51,782 nucleotides of DNA from Gammaproteobacteria bacterium (GCA_016744375.1 JADGEM010000031.1:1-51782); one strand, 5' to 3'; positions 33,901 to 42,277 are shown, counted from the first letter of the stretch. Numbers and translations: made by a program. Notes: a model not told the origin generated them from the sequence alone.

Positions 33901-35627
33901 AACAACAATGGCAAATCTGGCAGCAAATACCAGATACTCCATCGGCAACAATCGAAGGTCTGCTGCAGCAGTCTGAACAGGAAGATACAATGACTGCAGG
34001 AGCAGCATTAATGTTGTCCCGCTATAATGCCTTTGCTTTATCAGGCGGCGATCAGGCTGAGCCGGCTTCCGGTGAAAAAATTGCCATGCGGCAATTATTA
34101 AGTGCTGCCGAATATCATCAACAGCCATTATTATTTCAGTTTATCTCTGAGCTTGATCGTCTGCGTGATGAGCTAAAGCAGGAAATCAATCATTCCTTGT
34201 CTGAAGCGCTGCCAACTGATAATCTGGCTCACTTGTCAGAAAAATTATCAGATATCAAAACCCGTCAGGTTGATTTAAATGCGCTGTTAGAGGATTCATC
34301 TCAGGTCATGGATGCATCAGCGATTGATGCAGTCAGAACCCACGAACTGGTAAAACTGGTATTACAGCTCAATGAGTTGCACTGGAAATTATCAGAAGGT
34401 ACTTATGGCATAGGTCGATCACGATACAGTCTGTGCATTACTTCCAGTTCGATAGCATCCTGGGCTGGAACCTTTCCTAATAATCCCTTTCATGTGCCTG
34501 TTAATATTGACGTCACTGGTGAAAGTGCACAACTTGCAGCTGGCCTGGTTCAGGGTCAGGTTAATGATATTTTATCTGCCGTGAGTTTAATGCGCCAGGC
34601 TAAAGCGAGCATTGATCCACGCTATGCTAAAAACACTGAGAAGCGAGAACATCTTGAATGGCATGATTTGACTGATGAAGAGCAGCACTTATGCCCACCT
34701 TTATTTTTGGTGGGAGGAGATGATTTGCTGGGTGCTCATGGTTTTTCACAAATTTCACTCTTATTGAACTCAGACTATCCGGTTAAAATTGTTGTTTTTC
34801 ATGAACTGGATGCTGGTTTGGTGACAGATGGTTTGCAAGAATATAAACTCAATCGTCGCTCAGATTCCAGAAATAATCTGGCTATGATGGCTATGTCTCA
34901 GCGAAAGGCTTATGTGGCACAAACTTCTATTGCCGATAGTAATCATTTTCAGCGCAGTGTTCATGAATTGCTGGATAATAATGCAGGACTGCTTTGCATT
35001 CATACACCAAGTCCTCAGCGTCATGGTTTTGCTACAGCACAAACATTGTCGCAGGCAGAACTGGCAGTTAAGAGCGGCATGTTTCCACTGTTTCAATATA
35101 ATCCTCAAAAAGAAGGTGTGTTTGGTTCAAGACTGAGTCTGCAGCAAAATGAAACGGCAGGATTAACCCCTGTACAATGGGCAATGAATGAAAAACGTTT
35201 TCAGTCTCATTTTTGTGAGTTGCCACTCAACGCTGCTTCTCCGCTAGAATTATCGGACTGGATTAATCTCTCTCTGGCAGAGCAAAAGAAAAAAACACCC
35301 TATGTGATAAAAACGGATGCGGATGGTGACAAAACAAAAATTGCGATTAGTAACGAATTTGCCTTGATGTGCAAAGCACAGAATGGTGCTCAGCAGACTT
35401 TGCTGGAGCTGGCAGGAATTGAGACACCCTTTACTGATTATGTTGAACACTGTGTGGAAAAGCGTTTACGCTCGGAACATCAGGCTGCTCTTGATGCCTT
35501 ACAAGCGGATTATGACGCGAAACTGGCTCAGATTAATGCGAATTATCAATCTGATACACGTACCACAATACGCAATCAGCTTCTGACTCTTGCTGGCTAT
35601 GATGCATCCAATATACGAGAGCAGTGA
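30903..35627 (+). CDS. Giant divergent NifJ/PFOR-like iron-sulfur protein, probably not a TPP enzyme
   Basis: 1574 residues. The N-terminus (about 1-250) and next domain (to about 420) follow the alpha and domain-III-like parts of pyruvate:ferredoxin oxidoreductase in weak form. Two [4Fe-4S] motifs are at Cys836/839/842/846 and Cys970/973/976/980. The C-terminal part is recognisably the NifJ beta region: NNLAMMAMSQRKAYVAQTS, LLCIHTPSPQRHG and KSGMFPLFQYNP. But where NifJ has GDGWAYDIG and NTGGQ there is GGDDLLGAHGFSQ and ELDAG, and the CAGCGE cluster ligands are absent. TPP and the proximal cluster are probably lost, leaving an electron-transfer or scaffold role. rnfC follows after three bases. 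Confidence 0.72.
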   Translation: MLNLTETAIRLYRQIFGSPEFAGQLAEGIETVLDGNTAIAVTEACMTEVAALGGGFLEQGAALAWLSEQQRLTNNFFDEKLSVQYADSPRGSLATAMGVTLSGHRSTVFLSAHDLSACQDLLQTAVGRRLPLVIHLDNRLSASQANSTGSDHDSLHQAMDSGCFVLFASNVQEAVDFTLIARHVAELTLTPGIVVIDGTETALAAQNVCLPSAELIKHFIGRADELIDAPSIAQKQLFSGSRKRLHRWHDLDTPVLQGAMQTAAVYSLGKTAGDVYFEDQVAELLKQSFATFAEFTSRKYDSVSTFSLKKADVIFIAQGSAIEILTTFSVWLKAQKKSHKKINVGVIGLHSLRPFDAAQITERLQNNKCSSNTVVVLERMTVPLADDAPLMRELRAAIQKKISTDHVEAKSFPKLRSMIYGLGGVSLNPEDLLVLTQDIRAKAQEVRGQNKLKTASEAKYLGMPFVSYDVKDALSKTKEQHPKRQVMLDTLERYYPQISELGINAKGEQLTLCSEATQSISFAVSHRVDGQSNSSFAMDLSASLFALKGGYIRSSVTSSWEQWASRQTDYITHADSPYSSGCTSLVDFFMVLSADESSLLNACKNLSNNGVLIFNGEQLDSYLSKKVGQDCLDLINNKNISIYKIDTSIENTSIEAPEVDSTGSDISQSQLLWEKMLATLTGVLLNRNLLNLKLRKVVSLREFLINAHTCEHSSTLTDLFKETLNTVVEENEADNNELFDSTRSAVNFNNQPTLSKVPEMVKKMGQATDSYDNLPRFWDQVGVLEQAGESSHLTVDPYFATGTIPSLSATFNDMTRHRHELNGTHANVPIYKPEECDACGHCWSNCPDSAIAVVALSPKSLIETGIKMAGADSVRQVSGKLASRMAKRCRNQEVKVDNAGELISNAFDWLKEKSGLPEERLLDIETDFEKLHLAIADLPVVISDSLFYSQEKNQNDTGELFSLVINPDSCKGCGLCVELCGSSALVNADEEILSQNYQLKQQWQIWQQIPDTPSATIEGLLQQSEQEDTMTAGAALMLSRYNAFALSGGDQAEPASGEKIAMRQLLSAAEYHQQPLLFQFISELDRLRDELKQEINHSLSEALPTDNLAHLSEKLSDIKTRQVDLNALLEDSSQVMDASAIDAVRTHELVKLVLQLNELHWKLSEGTYGIGRSRYSLCITSSSIASWAGTFPNNPFHVPVNIDVTGESAQLAAGLVQGQVNDILSAVSLMRQAKASIDPRYAKNTEKREHLEWHDLTDEEQHLCPPLFLVGGDDLLGAHGFSQISLLLNSDYPVKIVVFHELDAGLVTDGLQEYKLNRRSDSRNNLAMMAMSQRKAYVAQTSIADSNHFQRSVHELLDNNAGLLCIHTPSPQRHGFATAQTLSQAELAVKSGMFPLFQYNPQKEGVFGSRLSLQQNETAGLTPVQWAMNEKRFQSHFCELPLNAASPLELSDWINLSLAEQKKKTPYVIKTDADGDKTKIAISNEFALMCKAQNGAQQTLLELAGIETPFTDYVEHCVEKRLRSEHQAALDALQADYDAKLAQINANYQSDTRTTIRNQLLTLAGYDASNIREQ

Positions 35628-35630
35628 TTA

Positions 35631-37007
35631 ATGTCTAAATTATTTTCATTAAACAGTTTGTTTTCTTTACCTTTTTCCTTAAAGAAAGGCTTCTCTCACG
35701 GAGTGCATCCGCCTCACCACAAAGAGCAGACTGCAGATTTACCGATTCAGCGTGTTCCCTTCGTCAGTCGTTATATCATGCCTCTCGGACAACATATTGG
35801 GGTGCCGTCAGAACCTGTGGTAAAGGTTGGCGACAGGGTTCACAGAGGTGAATTAATTGCTCAGCCCAAAGGTTTTATCTCTACCGCCTTGCATAGTCCA
35901 GTGACCGGAAAAATATCCAATATTGGCATGCATCGGTACGTTGATGGTTCATTCAGACAAGCCATTGAAATTGAAGCTGATCCCTATGCTACACAACAAT
36001 TTGTTAATACACACAATAATGTTTTTAATGTCAAAGATATGAACATTGAGCAGTTCATTGATGCCGTACAGATGTCAGGCATTGTTGGTATGGGTGGTGC
36101 TGCATTTCCCAGCCACGTGAAATATTCCATACCGGATGAACAAGTGATTACTGATTTACTGGTTAATGGTGCCGAGTGTGAACCTTATTTAACTAACGAC
36201 CATCGTCTGATGGTTGAACGTCCTGAGGCGGTATTGCGAGGCTGTGAAATTTTGCGCCAAAAGTTAAACGCAAAGCGAGTGGCGATTGGTGTTGAAAAAA
36301 ACAAACCGGAATCCATCTGTCAGTTAAAAAATTATCTCACTGATGATATGGCGATTGATATTGTCCCCCTGGAAGTTAAATACCCTCAGGGTGCTGAAAA
36401 AATGCTGATCAAGAGCATTTATAATAAAGAACTTCCTGCGGGTAAATTACCCCGTGATATTGGTATTGCGGTAAATAATGTGGGCACGATCGTTGCTCTG
36501 GCCGATTATTTTGATCATGGAATGCCGCTTATTGAACGTATTGTGACCCTTGCCGGTCCCGGCGTCCAGGAACCGGCTAATCTGATAGTCCCCATTGGAA
36601 CCCCCATCAGGGATGTTTTGGATTTTGCTGGAGGACTGAAGGAGCAGACACGGGAAGTGATCAGTGGTGGACCAATGATGGGCAGTCCGATTGCCGATTT
36701 AGATGCACCCATACTGAAAGGGACATCAGGGATACTGGCTTTTACTGAAAAAGAAACATCACGCCCGCCTGAGTACCCTTGTATTCGTTGTGCTCGATGT
36801 CTGGATGCCTGCCCTTATTTTCTTAATCCATCTCGACTGGCTTTATTGGGTAAGGCTAGATTGTTTGACGAGATGCAGGACAAATATAACGTGATGGACT
36901 GTGTGGAGTGCGGAGCCTGTACCTATGCCTGCCCATCCAATATTCCTATTGTTCAACATATACGAACGGCTAAAGATAATTTAAGAAACAGGAAAGTTGA
37001 AACTTAA
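35631..37007 (+). CDS. rnfC: Rnf complex subunit RnfC
   Basis: 458 residues: a Gly-rich N-terminal domain (HPPHHKEQT, VKVGDRVHRGELIA), a NuoF-like NADH/FMN-binding part (GIVGMGGAAFPSHVKY, NGAECEPYLTNDHRLM) and two C-terminal [4Fe-4S] motifs (CIRCARCLDACP, CVECGACTYACP). It is the NADH-reacting subunit of the ion-pumping ferredoxin:NAD oxidoreductase. It lacks the long Ala/Lys-rich tail of enterobacterial RsxC. Confidence 0.93.
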   Translation: MSKLFSLNSLFSLPFSLKKGFSHGVHPPHHKEQTADLPIQRVPFVSRYIMPLGQHIGVPSEPVVKVGDRVHRGELIAQPKGFISTALHSPVTGKISNIGMHRYVDGSFRQAIEIEADPYATQQFVNTHNNVFNVKDMNIEQFIDAVQMSGIVGMGGAAFPSHVKYSIPDEQVITDLLVNGAECEPYLTNDHRLMVERPEAVLRGCEILRQKLNAKRVAIGVEKNKPESICQLKNYLTDDMAIDIVPLEVKYPQGAEKMLIKSIYNKELPAGKLPRDIGIAVNNVGTIVALADYFDHGMPLIERIVTLAGPGVQEPANLIVPIGTPIRDVLDFAGGLKEQTREVISGGPMMGSPIADLDAPILKGTSGILAFTEKETSRPPEYPCIRCARCLDACPYFLNPSRLALLGKARLFDEMQDKYNVMDCVECGACTYACPSNIPIVQHIRTAKDNLRNRKVET

Positions 37008-37029
37008 ATGATGAGTGTTAATCGAATAG

Positions 37030-38049
37030 ATGATGAATAATAAAGATCCTAAACTTTTACTTCAGTCAGCCCCTTTATTGCGGCAAGAACTCACGACGCC
37101 TGCTGCAATGAAAGATGTCTGGATTGCCTTATTACCTGCTACAGCGGCGGCATTATGGTTTTTTGGACTCAGTGCTTTGCTGCTTCTGGTGACATCCATT
37201 GCTGGTGCGGTATTAACGGAGTGGGTATTTACTGATAAAGATAAAAGACGTTTTGCAATCAGTGATACCAGTGCCGGTTTAACGGGGTTACTGCTGGGTC
37301 TGACCTTACCGCCTGGTTTGCCTTTATGGATGGCATTTCTGGGTGGTTCAGTGAGTATTGGACTGGGAAAGGTGATCTGGGGTGGACTGGGTACTAATCT
37401 TTTTAATCCTGCTCTATTAGGACGTGCTTTTTTGCTTGGGACATTCCCCATTGCAATGACAACCTGGGGTCCTGCAGGTGGTCCTGGTGAGTTTTTTCAA
37501 ATTCACAGCAGTAATTTTGCCTGGCCTTTAATGCAGGGTCAATATGATGCTCTGAGTACGGCAACACCTTTGGGATTGATGAAGTTTGAGCATGAAACTA
37601 CAGCTCTAGGTTCTTTATTTATGGGTAATACCGCGGGTTCAATAGGGGAGACCAGCAGTCTGTTTTTATTATTAGGTGGCCTGTTTCTTTTGTTACGTCG
37701 TAGTATTGACTGGCGAATTCCAGCAGCTATTTTCCTGACTGCATCTCTATTTTCCCTGATAATGTTATTGATTAATGGTGCAGACTCTAATTTTCCTTCA
37801 CCACTATTTACTTTGTTTTCTGGTGGTTTGTTGCTGGGTACTTTTTTTATGGCAACTGATCCGGTGACTTCACCATTAACCCCGAGAGGCTGTTGGATCT
37901 TTGGTATTGGGATTGGTTTCCTGGTGGTTTTGATTCGTTTATATGGCGGCCTGCCAGAAGGCATGCTGTATGCCATACTGTTAATGAATGCAGCAACACC
38001 ACTGATCGATCGCTATACTCAACCTAAAATATTTGGTCGCAAGAGTTAA
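37030..38049 (+). CDS. rnfD: Rnf complex membrane subunit RnfD
   Basis: 339 residues with about nine or ten membrane segments, NqrB/RnfD family. The covalent FMN site is visible as STATPL, with Thr179 the probable attachment residue. ISDTSAGLTGLLLGLTLPPGLPLW and GLGTNLFNPALLGRAFLL are family blocks. It starts 22 bases after rnfC and forms part of the ion channel. Confidence 0.93.
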   Translation: MMNNKDPKLLLQSAPLLRQELTTPAAMKDVWIALLPATAAALWFFGLSALLLLVTSIAGAVLTEWVFTDKDKRRFAISDTSAGLTGLLLGLTLPPGLPLWMAFLGGSVSIGLGKVIWGGLGTNLFNPALLGRAFLLGTFPIAMTTWGPAGGPGEFFQIHSSNFAWPLMQGQYDALSTATPLGLMKFEHETTALGSLFMGNTAGSIGETSSLFLLLGGLFLLLRRSIDWRIPAAIFLTASLFSLIMLLINGADSNFPSPLFTLFSGGLLLGTFFMATDPVTSPLTPRGCWIFGIGIGFLVVLIRLYGGLPEGMLYAILLMNAATPLIDRYTQPKIFGRKS

Positions 38050-38056
38050 ATAGTAA

Positions 38057-38731
38057 ATGACGGATAAACAAGACAATATAAAAACAAGTTCTATCACGAC
38101 TGAGGAACCCAGTAGCAGCCGTTTAATATTTTCAATGGCAGTGGCTGGATTTATTTCCGGTATCATTATTATCGCTATTTATATGCTGACTTTTGATACG
38201 ATTAAAGAAAATAAGGCCAGAGAGTTGCGTGAGGCAGTGTTCAAGGTGCTTCCTGAGGTCAGTTTTATGCAGAAATTGCATTTTATGGATAACAAGCTGG
38301 GGGTTGTTAAAGCTGAAGGGATGGATGATGAGATGATCTTTGCAGGATATGACAAGCAAGGCAAATTCATTGGTTATGCCATTCAGGGTAAGGGACCCGG
38401 TTTTCAGGATACCATTCATGTGTTATTCGGATACCTCTCTTCCAATCAGAATATAACTGGTATGGAAATTCTGGATAGCCGTGAAACACCGGGACTGGGT
38501 GATAAAATTTTTAAGGATATGGACTTTGTCGGTGAATTTATTAATTTACCTATCAGTAAAGAAATTAAAGCAGTAAAGAAAGGTAAAAAAACACAGGAAA
38601 ATGAAATTGATGCGATTACCGGGGCAACAATTTCTTCTAAAGCTGTGGTTCGAATTATTAATATCGCTTTCAATAAGTGGTCGTCACGTCTGCCTCAGCA
38701 GGGCAATGAGCCTCTTTTAGACAAAAATTAA
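38057..38731 (+). CDS. rnfG: Rnf complex FMN subunit RnfG
   Basis: 224 residues: one N-terminal membrane helix (about 25-47) and a periplasmic FMN-binding domain. The flavinylation motif TGATIS gives Thr191 as the covalent FMN site (NqrC/RnfG family). GFQDTIHVLFGY and SRETPGLGDKI are conserved family blocks. No apbE flavin transferase gene is in the window, so flavinylation must rely on one elsewhere. Confidence 0.92.
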   Translation: MTDKQDNIKTSSITTEEPSSSRLIFSMAVAGFISGIIIIAIYMLTFDTIKENKARELREAVFKVLPEVSFMQKLHFMDNKLGVVKAEGMDDEMIFAGYDKQGKFIGYAIQGKGPGFQDTIHVLFGYLSSNQNITGMEILDSRETPGLGDKIFKDMDFVGEFINLPISKEIKAVKKGKKTQENEIDAITGATISSKAVVRIINIAFNKWSSRLPQQGNEPLLDKN

Positions 38732-38742
38732 CGGACAGTACA

Positions 38743-39405
38743 ATGGCAACAGATACAAGTGCATATGAGGAAATGATTAAAGGCCTGTGGCGGGATAATC
38801 CTGTTTTTGTTCAGGTTCTTGGTATGTGCCCAATGTTAGCAGTGACTAACTCAGCAATTAATGCCGTTGTTATGGGACTGGCTACTTTTTTTGTTCTAGT
38901 GGGTTCCAGTTTTCTGGTTTCAAGTTTTAAGCAATGGATCCCCAAGCAAGTTCGTATTTCTCTGTATATTATTATTATTGCTACCTTTGTTACCGTGGTT
39001 GATTATAGTTTGTTAGCCCTGTTGCCTACTATTCATAAAGAACTTGGGGCATTTATCCCATTAATTGTGGCCAATTGCATGATCCTTGGACGGCAGGAGG
39101 CCTTTGCATCAAAACATAATGTTAAGTATGCCGTTATGGATGCAGTGGGTATGTCGGCTGGTTTTATGATTGCTTTATTTGCTCTGGGTTCAGTTCGTGA
39201 AATTTTAGGTGTGGGTGCTTTTTTTGGTATTGATCTCTTTGGGGCAAACTTTGAGCCATGGGTTATTATGATCCTGCCACCAGGCGGTTTCTTAACACTG
39301 GGACTACTCTTATTGTTCTTTAACTGGTTTACTGAACGCCGAAGAGAGTTTCTGCTTAAAGTGGCAGAATCAAGCCGGGTTGCTTATGTTGATGGAGACA
39401 AGTAA
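38743..39405 (+). CDS. rnfE: Rnf complex membrane subunit RnfE
   Basis: 220 residues, six predicted membrane helices, NqrD/RnfE family. The two half-helix cysteines that help hold the intramembrane iron centre with RnfA are present in GMCPMLAVT and VANCMILGRQEAFA. Its last base overlaps the first of rnfA. Confidence 0.93.
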   Translation: MATDTSAYEEMIKGLWRDNPVFVQVLGMCPMLAVTNSAINAVVMGLATFFVLVGSSFLVSSFKQWIPKQVRISLYIIIIATFVTVVDYSLLALLPTIHKELGAFIPLIVANCMILGRQEAFASKHNVKYAVMDAVGMSAGFMIALFALGSVREILGVGAFFGIDLFGANFEPWVIMILPPGGFLTLGLLLLFFNWFTERRREFLLKVAESSRVAYVDGDK

Positions 39406-39983
39406 TGGATAATTTACTGTGGATCTTCATCAGTACTTTGCTGGTTAACAATTTTGTATTGGCCTATTTTTTAGGTCTTTGTCCGTTTTTAGGTGTTTCC
39501 GGCCAACTGGAAACCTCTTTTCGTCTTGGACTGGCAACCACATTTGTATTAGTGATCACGGCCTTATGTGCCTGGGTATTAAACACTTATGTCCTGATTT
39601 ATGCACCGTATCTGCGTTTGATTAGTTTTATTGTCGTGATTGCCAGTACGGTTCAGTTTATTGAAATGAGTATCAAAAAACTCAGTCCTAGCTTGTTTAA
39701 ATCTTTGGGTATTTTCCTGCCTCTAATTACAACAAACTGTGCAATTTTAGGTCTGGCTATTTTTGCGACAAACCGTGGATATGGCTTGATAGAAGGTTTA
39801 ACTTTTGCATTAGGTGCCGGTGCTGGTTTTACCCTGGCAATGGTCCTGATGGCGGGTATTCGGGAAGAAACTGAAATAAACAATGTTCCGGCATTAATAA
39901 AAGGTACTGCATTTAATCTGATCATTGCTGGAATTTTATCAATGGCCTTTATGGGCTTTGCTGGGCTGTTTAGTTCCACTTAA
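39405..39983 (+). CDS. rnfA: Rnf complex membrane subunit RnfA
   Basis: 192 residues, six predicted membrane helices, NqrE/RnfA family, of the usual length. Cysteines in GLCPFLGVSG and TTNCAILGLAIF pair with those of RnfE around the intramembrane iron centre. It is the last structural rnf gene here, giving the order B-X-C-D-G-E-A. Confidence 0.93.
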   Translation: MDNLLWIFISTLLVNNFVLAYFLGLCPFLGVSGQLETSFRLGLATTFVLVITALCAWVLNTYVLIYAPYLRLISFIVVIASTVQFIEMSIKKLSPSLFKSLGIFLPLITTNCAILGLAIFATNRGYGLIEGLTFALGAGAGFTLAMVLMAGIREETEINNVPALIKGTAFNLIIAGILSMAFMGFAGLFSST

Positions 39984-40002
39984 GACCTGAGGAGAGTTTT
40001 TA

Positions 40003-40239
40003 ATGCTGACACATTTCTTAAGTTTGCTGGCTCTGCCAGTATTATGTGTACTCTGGGTGATCTTTCAGAGTTGGCTGGCTAAACAAGATCCTGATTATCA
40101 GGGTTATAAAGCGGGTTGCGGTGGGTGTACACGCTCCTGTGGTGAACACGAACCTGAAAACTGTGAATCAGTGACAGTAGACAAAGATAAGAGCATTCAT
40201 TACGTTGATGCCTCATCGCTCTTATCTAAAACAAAATAG
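40003..40239 (+). CDS. nqrM: NqrM-like maturation factor
   Basis: A 78-residue protein with one N-terminal membrane helix and a Cys cluster (GCGGCTRSCGEHEPENC). It matches the NqrM (DUF539) family, known to be needed for assembly of Na+-NQR, probably by delivering iron to the NqrD/NqrE centre. Here it ends an rnf operon, 19 bases after rnfA, with no nqr genes present. It is reasonable to infer that it matures the RnfA/RnfE iron centre. Confidence 0.82.
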   Translation: MLTHFLSLLALPVLCVLWVIFQSWLAKQDPDYQGYKAGCGGCTRSCGEHEPENCESVTVDKDKSIHYVDASSLLSKTK

Positions 40240-40252
40240 ATTGCACCTGGCT

Positions 40253-40277
40253 TTAATCTGTTATTTAATCAGATTAA
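40253..40277. terminator. Inverted repeat at the end of the Rnf operon
   Basis: TTAATCTG (40253-40260) and CAGATTAA (40270-40277) form a perfect 8-bp stem with a 9-base loop, just after nqrM and overlapping the stop of the convergent metalloprotease gene. Only a short T-rich tail follows on the plus strand, so termination may be partial. Confidence 0.4.
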
Positions 40278-41037
40278 TTTCTTTGGCAGTCTGCTCGCCA
40301 ATAATGACCTGATTGAGGGAATGTGGGATTTCACTGTTGCTATCACTTAAAGGAATTCGTCCTCCCATGACTTCTGCGAATACCTGGGGATATAAAGGAT
40401 CAAGTTCTGCTTCAGCATAGCCTTGAGGATAAAGAGGCTGATTGTCTGATAAGCTATATTTGTCGGTGGCACCCAGTGTATGTAATAATTCATGAGTGAT
40501 TATAAACTGATTAGTCTGATCCTGCCTTCTATGGGCGAAAAGATTAATAATAGCCATGTGCCCATTTTCCAGACCTGTTGAATGCCTAATTGTCTGGGTT
40601 GTTTCAGGGTTATAATAAAGCGCAAATACCTGTATCTCAGGCTTAGGTCCTTGATATTCATCTCTTTGAAAAGCCCAGTAGCGTAATTTTAAACTCCAGA
40701 GCATGATTTGAAAGACATTACTCTGAAGGGGAGGCTGTGGTGGATGTTGAATAACAGGCTGTGAAACAGCAATGTTAATCGGATCATCATCAGAAGTTAT
40801 GTCATAGCTTTCTAACTCTTCAATAAAGAAAGGTTTGATGGCACTGAAGTTATCTGCATCAAGGTTTTGAATGTATTGTTCTGTGACATCGCTCTGATCA
40901 CCGTTAATAGGGTAGATAACAACTCTTATGGTATGAGCCCAGTCTGTTGCACGCTGATTGGTTACCCAATTACCCACAGCAACAACCAGCAGTATTAGCA
41001 ATAAAATAGCCACCCTGAGCTGTTTATGTAAAATCAC
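40261..41037 (-). CDS. Membrane-anchored zinc metalloprotease-like protein
   Basis: 258 residues: an N-terminal membrane anchor (about 8-24), then a soluble domain exposed to the periplasm. The zinc-binding HELLH is at 182-186 (ITHELLHTLGATDKY), with GHMAIINLFAHRR just before and acidic residues after. I do not recognise the family beyond the HExxH motif. It follows the symporter gene by 28 bases in the same direction and may share its transcript. Its substrate is unknown. Confidence 0.7.
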   Translation of the reverse strand: MILHKQLRVAILLLILLVVAVGNWVTNQRATDWAHTIRVVIYPINGDQSDVTEQYIQNLDADNFSAIKPFFIEELESYDITSDDDPINIAVSQPVIQHPPQPPLQSNVFQIMLWSLKLRYWAFQRDEYQGPKPEIQVFALYYNPETTQTIRHSTGLENGHMAIINLFAHRRQDQTNQFIITHELLHTLGATDKYSLSDNQPLYPQGYAEAELDPLYPQVFAEVMGGRIPLSDSNSEIPHSLNQVIIGEQTAKEINLIK

Positions 41038-41065
41038 AATAAGTCTCTCTGTTGCTCGTTAGTCA

Positions 41066-42277
41066 TCAGGTTCGATTGCTGAGCATATCAACGGCTTTTG
41101 TGACAACCATATCCGAAGTGACATTTAGAGAGGTTCTGGCCATATCAAGAATTCTGTCAACTGCGACAATAAGAGCTAGATATTCAACAGATAAACCAAT
41201 CTCATGTAAAATAACCACCATCATAACCAGGGATGCACTGGGGAGTGCTGCCACACCAACACTGAGAGCAACGACTGTAATTCCAAGCAATAATTGATCA
41301 CCTAAGCCTAAAACTACACCGGATAAATTAGCAATATACATCACAGCAACTGTTAGATAAGCTGCCGTACCATCCATTGATACTGTTGCACCAAGCGGTA
41401 AGACGAAGGCGGCACTTTCTTTACGGACACCACCCTTTTCCTGTATGACCTTCATGCTGACGGGTAGAGTCGCGGCGCTGGATGCGGTTGAAAAGGCCAT
41501 CAAAGGGACTTCTTTTATGTCTTTTAAATATTTATAGGGATTAATTTTTGTCAGTGCGGCCAATATAAAGGGGAGTGTGATTAACCCGTGAATTAGTAAG
41601 ACAATGACAACAACGAGCATGTATTTCCATAAACCAATAATGACATCAATACCCTGTTCAGCAACAACAAAACTGATTAGACTAAAAACGCCAATAGGAG
41701 TTAGTTTAATCACCCATTCTGCAATTTTTAGCATGGCATTACTAAGAGCTGTGGAAAAATTCAGCAATATAGTATGCTCTTTTTTGTCCATATATAAAGT
41801 GGCAATGCCTAAAAGAACACCAAAAACAATGACTTTCATTAAATCGCCGGTTGCCAGGGCTTGAAAAATGTTCGTTGGTATAAAACTTAAAACCATTGCG
41901 CTGCCAGAAAACTCATCAAGATCTGAGGCTTTGTCATAACTGAGCCCTTCTGCTGAAACAACTTCACCAATGCTGAAAATATTCATCATGATGATGGCTA
42001 ATAAAACTGAAAGGGCTGTCGTGATCAAATAGAGAACAATAGTTTTCAGCCCGATATCTTTTAATTGTTCTAATGTACCAAGACCGGAAACAGCTGCGAA
42101 AATAGAGGCAAAGACTAAGGGAACAACGAGCATTTTAAGTAAGCTGACAAAGGCAGAGCCAATTAGCTTTTGCTGTAAGGCTATTTCAGGAAACACGATA
42201 CCAAAGCTGATACCGAGTATAATGCCGAGCACAACAAGCTTATTAAGTGATGAATGTCTTTTTATCAATTGAAACAT
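41066..42277 (-). CDS. Dicarboxylate/amino acid:cation symporter (DAACS family)
   Basis: 403 residues with eight membrane segments and two re-entrant loops typical of GltP/DctA proteins. The Ser-rich hairpin FSTASSAATLPVS and LGATVSMDGTAAYL (substrate and cation site) are clear. It takes up glutamate, aspartate or C4-dicarboxylates with sodium or protons. Uptake of succinate, fumarate or glutamate would feed the 2-oxoacid and fumarate-linked enzymes encoded nearby, though no shared control is seen. Confidence 0.88.
   Translation of the reverse strand: MFQLIKRHSSLNKLVVLGIILGISFGIVFPEIALQQKLIGSAFVSLLKMLVVPLVFASIFAAVSGLGTLEQLKDIGLKTIVLYLITTALSVLLAIIMMNIFSIGEVVSAEGLSYDKASDLDEFSGSAMVLSFIPTNIFQALATGDLMKVIVFGVLLGIATLYMDKKEHTILLNFSTALSNAMLKIAEWVIKLTPIGVFSLISFVVAEQGIDVIIGLWKYMLVVVIVLLIHGLITLPFILAALTKINPYKYLKDIKEVPLMAFSTASSAATLPVSMKVIQEKGGVRKESAAFVLPLGATVSMDGTAAYLTVAVMYIANLSGVVLGLGDQLLLGITVVALSVGVAALPSASLVMMVVILHEIGLSVEYLALIVAVDRILDMARTSLNVTSDMVVTKAVDMLSNRT

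Noticed and set aside
30903..35627. Calling the giant protein an active pyruvate:ferredoxin oxidoreductase
   Set aside because: The TPP/Mg motif and the cysteine ligands of the proximal cluster are not present at the expected places.
37062..37976. Minus-strand frames of 129 and 145 codons inside rnfD
   Set aside because: They are antisense to a clear RnfD with an intact flavin motif; the composition is that of a reversed membrane protein.
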